This document shows, piece by piece, positions 7,178 through 13,443 of a DNA stretch of 19,994 nucleotides. A program made the translations under genes and the position numbers. Origin of the DNA: an uncultured Clostridia bacterium (GTDB lineage Bacteria; Bacillota; Clostridia; Oscillospirales; Ruminococcaceae); contig CANCXY010000027.1 in assembly GCA_947381875.1 (NCBI GenBank), forward strand, positions 1 to 19,994. The letters are read 5' to 3'. Positions within the stretch are counted from its first letter, which is position 1; the number at the start of each line of letters is the position of its first letter. Under the pieces are notes generated by a model. The model saw only the letters and a list, made by a program, of their open reading frames with translations. It was not told the origin of the DNA and searched no databases.

Positions 7178-7210
7178 TGTGTCCCTCCGCCCGTAGAGCG
7201 GGGGAACACA
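7178..7210 (-). repeat. Palindromic intergenic repeat, copy 3
   Basis: Imperfect stem TGTGTCCCTCCGC / GCGGGGGAACACA around the loop CCGTAGA. The flank on its left (7161-7180) is the inverted match of 6909-6928, so this copy points the other way from most. It lies between DUF951 and prfA and would be transcribed. Confidence 0.7.
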
Positions 7211-7241
7211 CAAAAGAGATACCAGGGAGGGGATGTTAAAG

Positions 7242-8321
7242 ATGGAACCTATGGAGCAGCTTCGCGCCGTGCGCAGCCGTTTTGAGGAGATCGGGTGCCT
7301 TGTGCAGGACCCGGCTGTCATTGCCGACAGCAGGCGCTACCGCGATCTGATGAAAGAATACAAAAAACTGACGCCCATCGCCGAAGCCTACGACGCCTAC
7401 AGCGCGGCGGAGAGCGCTTTTCGGGAGGCAAAGGAACTGCTGGAATCGGGCGGCGCCGACGCGGAACTGCGCGAATTAGCGCAGGCCGAGTACGAGGAGA
7501 ACCGGGAAAAGTTAGAAAAGCTGAGCGGGGAGATCAAATTGCTGCTGCTGCCGCGCGACGAAAACGACGACCGCAGCGTCATTGTGGAGATACGCGCCGG
7601 GGCGGGCGGCGAGGAAGCCGCGCTGTTTGCCCACAGCCTTTTGCGCATGTACACCATGTACGCCGAAGCGCACGGCTGGGCTTATGAAATGCTGAACCTC
7701 AACGAAACAGAATTGGGCGGCGCGAAGGAAGTCAGCTTTTCCATCGAGGGGGAAGGGGCGTACAGCCGATTCAAATTTGAAAGCGGCGTACACCGTGTAC
7801 AGCGCGTGCCCGAAACCGAGACACAGGGGCGCATCCATACCTCTACCGTCACCGTGGCCGTGATGCCGGAGGCCGAGGAAGTGGAACTGGAGATCAACCC
7901 CGCCGACCTCAAGATAGACACCTTCCGCTCCTCCGGCGCAGGCGGGCAGCACATCAACAAGACCTCCTCGGCGATCCGCGTCACGCACCTGCCCACGGGG
8001 ATGGTCGTGGAGTGCCAGGACGAGCGCAGCCAGTATAAAAACAAAGACAAGGCACTCAAAGTCCTGCGCAGCCGGCTGTTGGCGCAGAAGCAGGCCGAAC
8101 ACGATTCCGCCATTGCCGCCCAGCGGCGCAGTCAGGTGGGGACGGGCGACCGCTCCGAGCGCATCCGAACGTATAATTTCCCGCAGGGCCGCTTGACCGA
8201 CCACAGGATTGGCCTTACCATCTATAAGTTAGACGCTGTGATGAACGGCGCGCTGGACGAGGTAATCGACGCGTTGGCCACGGCGGACCAGGCCGAAAGG
8301 CTCAAAGCCGCCGGGGCGTAG
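7242..8321 (+). CDS. prfA: Peptide chain release factor 1
   Basis: A 359-residue class I release factor. It has the GGQ motif at residues 234-236 in 'SSGAGGQHINKTSSAIR', which triggers peptide release on the ribosome. A PxT-type recognition tripeptide, P-E-T at 190-192 in 'HRVQRVPETETQGRIHTS', points to RF1 (UAA/UAG) rather than RF2, which has SPF. Length is normal. Three in-frame ATGs occur at 7233, 7242 and 7251; the GGAGG at 7226-7230 is too close to 7233, so 7242 is preferred. tsaC follows after 64 bases. The usual partner prmC, the methyltransferase for the GGQ glutamine, is not next to it. Confidence 0.95.
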   Translation: MEPMEQLRAVRSRFEEIGCLVQDPAVIADSRRYRDLMKEYKKLTPIAEAYDAYSAAESAFREAKELLESGGADAELRELAQAEYEENREKLEKLSGEIKLLLLPRDENDDRSVIVEIRAGAGGEEAALFAHSLLRMYTMYAEAHGWAYEMLNLNETELGGAKEVSFSIEGEGAYSRFKFESGVHRVQRVPETETQGRIHTSTVTVAVMPEAEEVELEINPADLKIDTFRSSGAGGQHINKTSSAIRVTHLPTGMVVECQDERSQYKNKDKALKVLRSRLLAQKQAEHDSAIAAQRRSQVGTGDRSERIRTYNFPQGRLTDHRIGLTIYKLDAVMNGALDEVIDALATADQAERLKAAGA

Positions 8322-8385
8322 TTTGGCATGTTTATCCACGCCTCCGGCAGAAGGGGACAACACAAAAATGGAAAGGGGACCGTAT

Positions 8386-9405
8386 ATGCAGACGGATATA
8401 AAGCCGGCGGATGAAGCGGCTATCCAGGCGGCGGCGCGGCTGCTGCTGAAGGAGGAAATCGTCGCCATCCCAACGGAGACCGTATACGGCCTCGCCGCAA
8501 ACGCGCTCTCCGACGCCGCTGTGCCCAAAATCTTCGCCGCAAAGGGACGCCCGCAGGACAACCCGCTGATCTCCCATATCTCATCGCTGGATATGCTCCC
8601 AATGGTCGTGCGCACGGTGACGGACGGCGCGTACCGCCTGGCGCAGGCGTTCTGGCCGGGGCCGCTCACGATTATCCTGCCGCGCGCGCCGGGTTTGTCA
8701 AACGCCGTATGTGCCGGGCTGAATACAGCGGCGGTGCGCATGCCCAGTCATCCCGTGGCGCGCGCCGTCATTGAGGCGGCGGGGGTGCCGCTGGCCGCGC
8801 CCTCGGCGAACCTCTCCGGCAGTCCCAGCCCTACGACAGCCGCCGACGTGCTGGCGGATATGCGGGGCAGGATACCGCTGATTTTAGACGGCGGAGCCTG
8901 CGGCGTCGGGGTAGAATCCACCGTTGTTTCCCTTGCGGGGGAAACGCCCGTTCTGCTGCGCCCCGGCTTTATCACGCGCGACCAGCTCTCCGAAGCGCTT
9001 GGGTGCGAGGTGGCGCTTTCGGAAGCTGTCCTGCGTCCATTACGGGAAGGGCAGAGGGCGGCGTCGCCGGGCATGAAGTACAAGCATTACGCGCCCAAGG
9101 CGGAGGTCACAATCGTAAAAGGGACGCTGACGGCATATATACACTATATCGAGGCGCACAATGCGCCCGGCGTGTTCGCTCTGTGTTTTGCGGGCGAGGA
9201 ATCGGCGCTGCCGTGCCCCTGCGTGACGTATGGCCGCGCCGATTCCCCCGAAGGGCAGGCATGGGCGTTGTTTTCGGCGCTGCGCGCGCTGGACGCGGCG
9301 GGCGCGCGGACTGTTTACGCGCGTTGCCCGAATATGGACGGTGTTGGGTTGGCCGTCTATAACCGGCTGTTGCGCGCGGCAGCGTTCCGCGTCGTGGAGG
9401 GATAA
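8386..9405 (+). CDS. tsaC: L-threonylcarbamoyladenylate synthase (Sua5/YwlC type)
   Basis: A 339-residue protein that makes threonylcarbamoyl-AMP from threonine, bicarbonate and ATP, the first step of t6A modification at position 37 of ANN-reading tRNAs. The YrdC domain shows 'IPTETVYGLAANAL', 'AKGRPQDNPLISHI' and 'APSANLSGSPSPTT'. The linker 'SPGMKYKHYAPKAEV' and a further 100 residues form the extra Sua5 domain, so this is the long form, not the short TsaC form. The ATG at 8386 has AAAGGGG 8 bases upstream; the frame is open from 8323 but those 21 residues do not resemble the family. coaE starts three bases after its stop. The pairing with prfA is common in Firmicutes. Confidence 0.94.
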   Translation: MQTDIKPADEAAIQAAARLLLKEEIVAIPTETVYGLAANALSDAAVPKIFAAKGRPQDNPLISHISSLDMLPMVVRTVTDGAYRLAQAFWPGPLTIILPRAPGLSNAVCAGLNTAAVRMPSHPVARAVIEAAGVPLAAPSANLSGSPSPTTAADVLADMRGRIPLILDGGACGVGVESTVVSLAGETPVLLRPGFITRDQLSEALGCEVALSEAVLRPLREGQRAASPGMKYKHYAPKAEVTIVKGTLTAYIHYIEAHNAPGVFALCFAGEESALPCPCVTYGRADSPEGQAWALFSALRALDAAGARTVYARCPNMDGVGLAVYNRLLRAAAFRVVEG

Positions 9406-9408
9406 CTG

Positions 9409-10035
9409 ATGAAAGTAGTTGCCATAACAGGGCGTTCCGGCGCGGGAAAAAGTACGCTCACCGCCTATTACGCGTCGCTCGGCTACCCCGTACTGGACGC
9501 GGACGAGACGGCCCGCGCCGTCACGACAACGGACCGTGACTGCCTCGCGGCGCTGTGCGAGGCGTTCGGCGGGGATATCCTCAAATCCGATGGCACGCTT
9601 GACCGCCCCGCGCTGGCGGCGAAAGCGTTTGCGTCCCCCGCAGGGGCGCGCATGCTGACGCAGATCACGCACCCGGCCATTGTGCGCCGCCTGCTGAAAG
9701 GCGTGGAGGAGGCCCGGAGGACGGATAAGCCGTTTGTCTTTGTTGATGGCGCGGTGATCGTGGGGGAGGCGTTTGAGCCGTACTGCGACAGCATCATTGT
9801 TGTGCGCGCGCCCGAACGCGAGGCGCTCTCCCGCGTGATGCTGCGCGACGGCGTTTCCAAACAGGCGGTGCGCGACCGTCTGGCGGCACAGCTATCCGAC
9901 GCGGAGATGTGCGCGGCGGCGGACTATGTGATCGAAAATACAGGGGATGAGCGGCAGCTCCGCGCGGCGGGAAAGGCCGTATTGGCGCAGATGCTCGCAA
10001 AGGAGACGAATGAGAAAAACAAGACGACATGTTAA
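9409..10035 (+). CDS. coaE: Dephospho-CoA kinase
   Basis: A 208-residue kinase for the last step of coenzyme A synthesis, phosphorylating the 3'-hydroxyl of dephospho-CoA with ATP in the cytosol. The P-loop is 'GRSGAGKST' (8-16), somewhat different from the usual GGIGSGKS. Other family features are 'VLDADETAR', 'THPAIVRRLL' and the C-terminal 'LSDAEMCAAADYVIENTGD'. Length is normal. It starts three bases after tsaC and overlaps the transglycosylase start by 26 bases, so all three are probably on one message. Confidence 0.94.
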   Translation: MKVVAITGRSGAGKSTLTAYYASLGYPVLDADETARAVTTTDRDCLAALCEAFGGDILKSDGTLDRPALAAKAFASPAGARMLTQITHPAIVRRLLKGVEEARRTDKPFVFVDGAVIVGEAFEPYCDSIIVVRAPEREALSRVMLRDGVSKQAVRDRLAAQLSDAEMCAAADYVIENTGDERQLRAAGKAVLAQMLAKETNEKNKTTC

Positions 10036-10591
10036 GCCTGTTACCTGCCTGCTGCTGGCCGTGTTGTGCCTTGCGGGCGCTTTCTTTGCGCCGGAGGTGA
10101 TCGGGGCGGTGGGTCGGCGGCTCTATCCGCGCGGGTATGAGGAGATAGTGCGCACATACGCGGCGGAATATGGGGTAGAGGAGAACATCGTGTATGCTGT
10201 GATCCGAACGGAGAGCGGGTTCAGCTCCCACGCGGAGTCCCAGGTGGGCGCGCGCGGCCTGATGCAGATCACGGATGAGACGTTCGAGTGGATCAAGAGC
10301 AAGATCGCCGCCCAGGAGGAGCTTTCCTTTGACGACATGTTCGACCCCAGGACAAATATCCGTTTCGGCACCTATCTGCTCTCTGTATGTCTGGCCCGCT
10401 ACGGGAACGACCTCCCCACAGCCGCTGCGGCCTACCACAGCGGCATGGGGCTTGTTGACGGGCTGCTGCAAAAGGCGGAAAATTCGCAGGACGGGAAAAC
10501 ACTTTCCGCTTTCCCCTACAATCAGATGAACCGTTATGTCTATAAGATACAGAAAAACTATCAGAAATACTGCTCTCTATATGCGGCATAA
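10010..10591 (+). CDS. Membrane-anchored lytic transglycosylase (SLT domain)
   Basis: A 193-residue protein with a short basic N-terminus and one hydrophobic segment at about 11-33, which would act as signal anchor. The SLT domain follows: 'IRTESGFSSHAESQVGARGL' with likely catalytic E68, then 'GLMQITDETFEWI', 'NIRFGTYLL' and 'AAAAYHSGMGLVDGLL'. Enzymes of this family cut the glycan strands of peptidoglycan outside the membrane, leaving 1,6-anhydro ends. The ATG at 10010 overlaps coaE and has AGGAG just upstream. The frame is open from 9947, but that would bury the signal segment behind 21 arginine-rich residues. A palindromic repeat begins 30 bases after the stop. Confidence 0.9.
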   Translation: MRKTRRHVKPVTCLLLAVLCLAGAFFAPEVIGAVGRRLYPRGYEEIVRTYAAEYGVEENIVYAVIRTESGFSSHAESQVGARGLMQITDETFEWIKSKIAAQEELSFDDMFDPRTNIRFGTYLLSVCLARYGNDLPTAAAAYHSGMGLVDGLLQKAENSQDGKTLSAFPYNQMNRYVYKIQKNYQKYCSLYAA

Positions 10592-10621
10592 AGGGAGGCC
10601 AAACTCTAAAGACAGTTTCCA

Positions 10622-10653
10622 TGTATTTCCCCGCCTGCGGGCAGGGAAATACA
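10622..10653 (+). repeat. Palindromic intergenic repeat, copy 4
   Basis: Stem TGTATTTCCC (10622-10631) with GGGAAATACA (10644-10653), plus an inner GCC/GGC pair. It follows the transglycosylase stop by 30 bases and has the family's right flank in weak form, ending in ATATGTCCC at about 10673-10681. Confidence 0.8.
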
Positions 10654-10719
10654 CAAAAATTCTCTTGTGTGGATATGTCCCATAGAGGAAAGGCATAACA
10701 GGGTATTGAAAATAAGTAT

Positions 10720-10748
10720 TTGCAATAGATACAAAAAAGGTATATAAT
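10720..10748 (+). promoter_or_regulatory. Promoter of the DUF3737 gene
   Basis: TTGCAA (10720-10725), a 17-base spacer and a perfect TATAAT (10743-10748), in an AT-rich stretch that contrasts with the GC-rich surroundings. The start codon at 10789 is 40 bases downstream, with AAAGGA at 10774-10779 as ribosome site. Confidence 0.85.
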
Positions 10749-10788
10749 AACCATAAGAACCAAAACACGATGGAAAGGAAAAGATGAG

Positions 10789-11706
10789 ATGAAACAGATC
10801 ACCCATCAGACCTTTGATGAGGAGCGCGCGTTATATGCCGCGCAGGATACAGTTGTGACAGACTGCGCATTCGACGGCCCCGCCGACGGTGAAAGCGCGC
10901 TGAAGGAGAGCCGGAACGTGCAGGTGCAGCGCTGCTTTTTTAATCTGCGCTATCCGTTCTGGCACGACCACAACCTGTCCATTGAGGACTGCGAGCTGAC
11001 GCCGCTGTGCCGCGCGGCGCTCTGGTATTCGGAAGACGTACAGATTGCCCGCGCAAAGCTGCATGGCATCAAGGCCATGCGGGAATGTGCCCGTGTTTCG
11101 CTGCGGGAATGCGACATCCTCTCGCCGGAATTCGGATGGTCAACGCGCGGCGTCCAGATGGAGGACTGCACCGCCGAAAGCGAGTATTTCATGATGCGCG
11201 CCGCGGACCTGCACTTCAAAAATGTGCAGATGAAGGGAAAATATTCGTTCCAGTACATTGAAAACGCCGAGTTCGACCACTGTGTATTCGATACCAAGGA
11301 CGCGTTCTGGCACGCGAAAAACGTCACCGTGAAAAGCAGCGTTATCAAGGGCGAGTACTTAGCGTGGTATTCGGAGAACGTCACGTTTATCAACTGCCGG
11401 ATTATCGGCACGCAGCCGCTGTGCTATTGCAAGGGGCTGAAACTGATAGAGTGCGAGATGGTGGATACAGATCTTGCGTTTGAGCGCTCCGAGGTACAGG
11501 CGACGCTGACCGCGCCCATCGTCAGCATCAAAAACCCGCTGGCGGGAGAGATCCGTGTGCCTGCGACAGAGGAGATTATTATGGATATCCCCGAAGCGAA
11601 TGGGCGCGTGGTGATGCCCGGTGCGCAGGAGGAAACGCGGACGGAATCGGTGTGCGTCTGCGCATGCCGATGCTCCGGGGCGAGGGAGAAAACGGCGGTG
11701 CAATAA
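10789..11706 (+). CDS. DUF3737 family beta-helix protein
   Basis: A 305-residue protein with no signal peptide. It consists of repeated short strands such as 'CFFNLRYPFWHDHN', 'ALWYSEDVQIARAKL', 'AFWHAKNVTVKSSVI' and 'YLAWYSENVTFINCRI', a pattern of a right-handed parallel beta-helix with F/AxWxxx turns. This matches the DUF3737 family, whose function is unknown. The last 18 residues are odd: five cysteines in eight positions from residue 289, following the end of the recognisable helix. The gene stands alone, with its own consensus promoter and a strong terminator, so it is a single-gene unit. Family assignment is good; a role in carbohydrate or surface biology would be guesswork. Confidence 0.85.
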   Translation: MKQITHQTFDEERALYAAQDTVVTDCAFDGPADGESALKESRNVQVQRCFFNLRYPFWHDHNLSIEDCELTPLCRAALWYSEDVQIARAKLHGIKAMRECARVSLRECDILSPEFGWSTRGVQMEDCTAESEYFMMRAADLHFKNVQMKGKYSFQYIENAEFDHCVFDTKDAFWHAKNVTVKSSVIKGEYLAWYSENVTFINCRIIGTQPLCYCKGLKLIECEMVDTDLAFERSEVQATLTAPIVSIKNPLAGEIRVPATEEIIMDIPEANGRVVMPGAQEETRTESVCVCACRCSGAREKTAVQ

Positions 11707-11742
11707 GAGATTGCTGAAGTAAAAGAAAAGGTGCAATATAAT

Positions 11743-11788
11743 GGCGCTATGCCCCCTTTGTGGGGGAGCATAGTGCCACTTTTTGTTT
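11743..11788 (+). terminator. Intrinsic terminator after the DUF3737 gene
   Basis: Stem GGCGCTATGCCCC facing GGGGAGCATAGTGCC with a small loop and one bulge, followed by a run of Ts starting at about 11780. It separates the DUF3737 gene from the sigma-factor operon. Confidence 0.88.
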
Positions 11789-11794
11789 ATTCAT

Positions 11795-11823
11795 TTGCAT
11801 TTTCCTGAAATTTTTCCTATAAT
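11795..11823 (+). promoter_or_regulatory. Promoter of the sigma-factor operon
   Basis: TTGCAT (11795-11800), 17-base spacer, perfect TATAAT (11818-11823). This is a housekeeping sigma-A type promoter about 70 bases before the start codon. The leader between contains a small stem GATAGG / CCTATC (about 11852-11871). Confidence 0.8.
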
Positions 11824-11893
11824 TGTGACCCGGACAAAATTTTTTCGAGTAGATAGGTGAAGTCCCCTATCCGAGCGCAGAGGAGGTGTGAAG

Positions 11894-12454
11894 GTGAAAG
11901 ATGAAGGGATTGTCGAGCTTTACTGGGCGCGTTCCGAAGATGCGATAGACGAAACATCTAAAAAATATGGGAATTACTGTTATTCTATCGCTTATCATAT
12001 CCTCGGAAATGGGCAGGACGCGGATGAAAGTGTCAACGATACATACCTTGACGCATGGAACATGATACCGCCGCACCGCCCGTCCATCTTCTCCACATTC
12101 CTGGGGAAAATCACGCGGAGAATCTCTATCGACAAATGGCGCAGCCGTACTGCGGAAAAGCGGGGCGGCGGCGAAATCGCGCTGGTGCTGGATGAATTGT
12201 CCGAGTGTGTTCCATCAAATCAGGATATAGCGCATGAGGTGGAGGCGGAAGAATTGGCGCGGCTGATTGACAGTTTTGTCATGTCCCTGCCGCCGATGGC
12301 GCGCCGGGTGTTTATTTGCAGGTACTGGTATCTTGACCCAATCGCAGATATTGCGGAAAGGTTCGGCTTTTCACAAAGCAAAGTGAAAATGATTTTACAC
12401 AGGCGGCGGAAGGAACTGTTAGAGCATTTGAAAAGAAAGGGGTTTTTGCAATGA
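11894..12454 (+). CDS. ECF-type RNA polymerase sigma factor
   Basis: A 186-residue sigma-70 family protein of the kind common in Clostridia. Region 2 is visible as 'YGNYCYSIAYHILGNGQDAD' and 'ESVNDTYLDAWNMIPPHRP', with 'FLGKITRRISIDKWRSR' as region 2.4-like. Region 4 is 'LPPMARRVFICRYWYLDPIA' then 'DIAERFGFSQSKVKMILHRR'. It should direct RNA polymerase to a small set of promoters. The start is GTG at 11894, seven bases after AGGAGG (11881-11886). An earlier in-frame GTG at 11888 is too close to that site. The stop overlaps the next start as ATGA, implying coupled translation with its probable regulator. The target genes are unknown. Confidence 0.9.
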   Translation: MKDEGIVELYWARSEDAIDETSKKYGNYCYSIAYHILGNGQDADESVNDTYLDAWNMIPPHRPSIFSTFLGKITRRISIDKWRSRTAEKRGGGEIALVLDELSECVPSNQDIAHEVEAEELARLIDSFVMSLPPMARRVFICRYWYLDPIADIAERFGFSQSKVKMILHRRRKELLEHLKRKGFLQ

Positions 12455-13383
12455 CGGCGGAACATATTTTGAGCGCCATGGGGTCGATTAACCAGGAGGC
12501 CGTGCGGGACGCGAGGGCATATAAGCGGGACAGATTCCGCGCGGCGGCAAAATGGGGGGCTATGGCGGCGTGTTTTGTCCTGATTCTGACGGCAGCCGCA
12601 ATAACGCTGCCGGGTATTATAAGAGGGCGGGGCGATGTCGTACTACCTCCCGAATCCGGGGCGTCCGGCATTGTGGACAGCAGTAACAATACACAGCCTG
12701 CCACAGAGCCGGTTCAGCCCCCCAGTGAGCCAAAAACCATCATCAACTGGGAGAATGTAGTGGTAAATGAATCAGAGGGAATGACCCCTGGTGCCGCCCG
12801 GCGTTACTACAGCTCTGACCTCTATAACGAGGAAATTTTAGATACGGAGGGTGTCAGAACTTATTACGGCTGGGAGTTAGCGCCAACCTATATCCCCGAT
12901 GGTCTTACCGGAGGTGGGAAAGATGTATCGGGCTGTATTGTCCGGGAGAAAGCTACCGGGAACATTGTCGAGGAACAGGCAGGCCCGAGTTTCTGGGTGG
13001 ACTTTTGGGAGGACGGCAGCCCTAAGTCTAATGATGATATTGTGATTCCCAAAGGGTTTACTATCAGGGCTTCAAAGCTGCGTATCCTGCACTGCTGCCT
13101 TCTCCCGGTAGATGGGGAACGCACTACCGACTTTGGCGGAGTACCCGTCACGCTTGCCCACTGTTCTATGGCGCACGGCCCCTACGACCCCACCCGAAAA
13201 GCCCCCGACGGCCTTTCCAACATGCCCGCCGGGTATTATGACATCTATACAGCTTCCTTTGAACTGGATGGCGTAAAGTATGAAGTCGAGGCACAGCGGC
13301 TGGAATTGGAAGAAGTGATAAAAATCGTGGCGTCTGTTATCAGCGGAGCATCCAGCGAAGATTTTGTGGTGGGAAATCCTTAA
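12451..13383 (+). CDS. Single-pass membrane protein, probable anti-sigma factor/sensor
   Basis: A 310-residue protein I do not recognise by domain. The N-terminal 34 residues are cytosolic and carry 'MGSINQEAVRDARAYKRDRF', similar to the beginning of membrane proteins that follow this class of sigma factor. One membrane helix lies at about 35-57 ('KWGAMAACFVLILTAAAITL'). A Pro/Ser/Thr-rich linker (about 66-95) leads to an outside domain of about 215 residues with several tyrosines and aromatic patches and four cysteines. The layout fits an anti-sigma factor holding the sigma factor at the membrane until a signal acts outside, but that is inference from position and topology. It has no HTH or zinc anti-sigma motif. 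A terminator follows at 13397. Confidence 0.7.
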   Translation: MTAEHILSAMGSINQEAVRDARAYKRDRFRAAAKWGAMAACFVLILTAAAITLPGIIRGRGDVVLPPESGASGIVDSSNNTQPATEPVQPPSEPKTIINWENVVVNESEGMTPGAARRYYSSDLYNEEILDTEGVRTYYGWELAPTYIPDGLTGGGKDVSGCIVREKATGNIVEEQAGPSFWVDFWEDGSPKSNDDIVIPKGFTIRASKLRILHCCLLPVDGERTTDFGGVPVTLAHCSMAHGPYDPTRKAPDGLSNMPAGYYDIYTASFELDGVKYEVEAQRLELEEVIKIVASVISGASSEDFVVGNP

Positions 13384-13396
13384 ACAATCCCAACAA

Positions 13397-13429
13397 AGGG
13401 GCGGCACTTTATTTTGCGGTGCCGCCCCT
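13397..13429. terminator. Bidirectional-type terminator between convergent operons
   Basis: A perfect 11-bp stem AGGGGCGGCAC (13397-13407) / GTGCCGCCCCT (13419-13429) with an 11-base loop. It lies 13 bases after the anti-sigma-like gene and 14 bases beyond the stop of the convergent CotH gene. T-runs are weak on both sides (TCTATTCACTTT to the right, TTTGTTG on the minus strand), so it could serve both. Confidence 0.75.
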
Positions 13430-13443
13430 CTATTCACTTTATA

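Noticed and set aside
11737..11742. TATAAT sequence just before the DUF3737 terminator
   Set aside because: The nearest -35-like TTGCTG is 20 bases away and transcription would run straight into the terminator stem.
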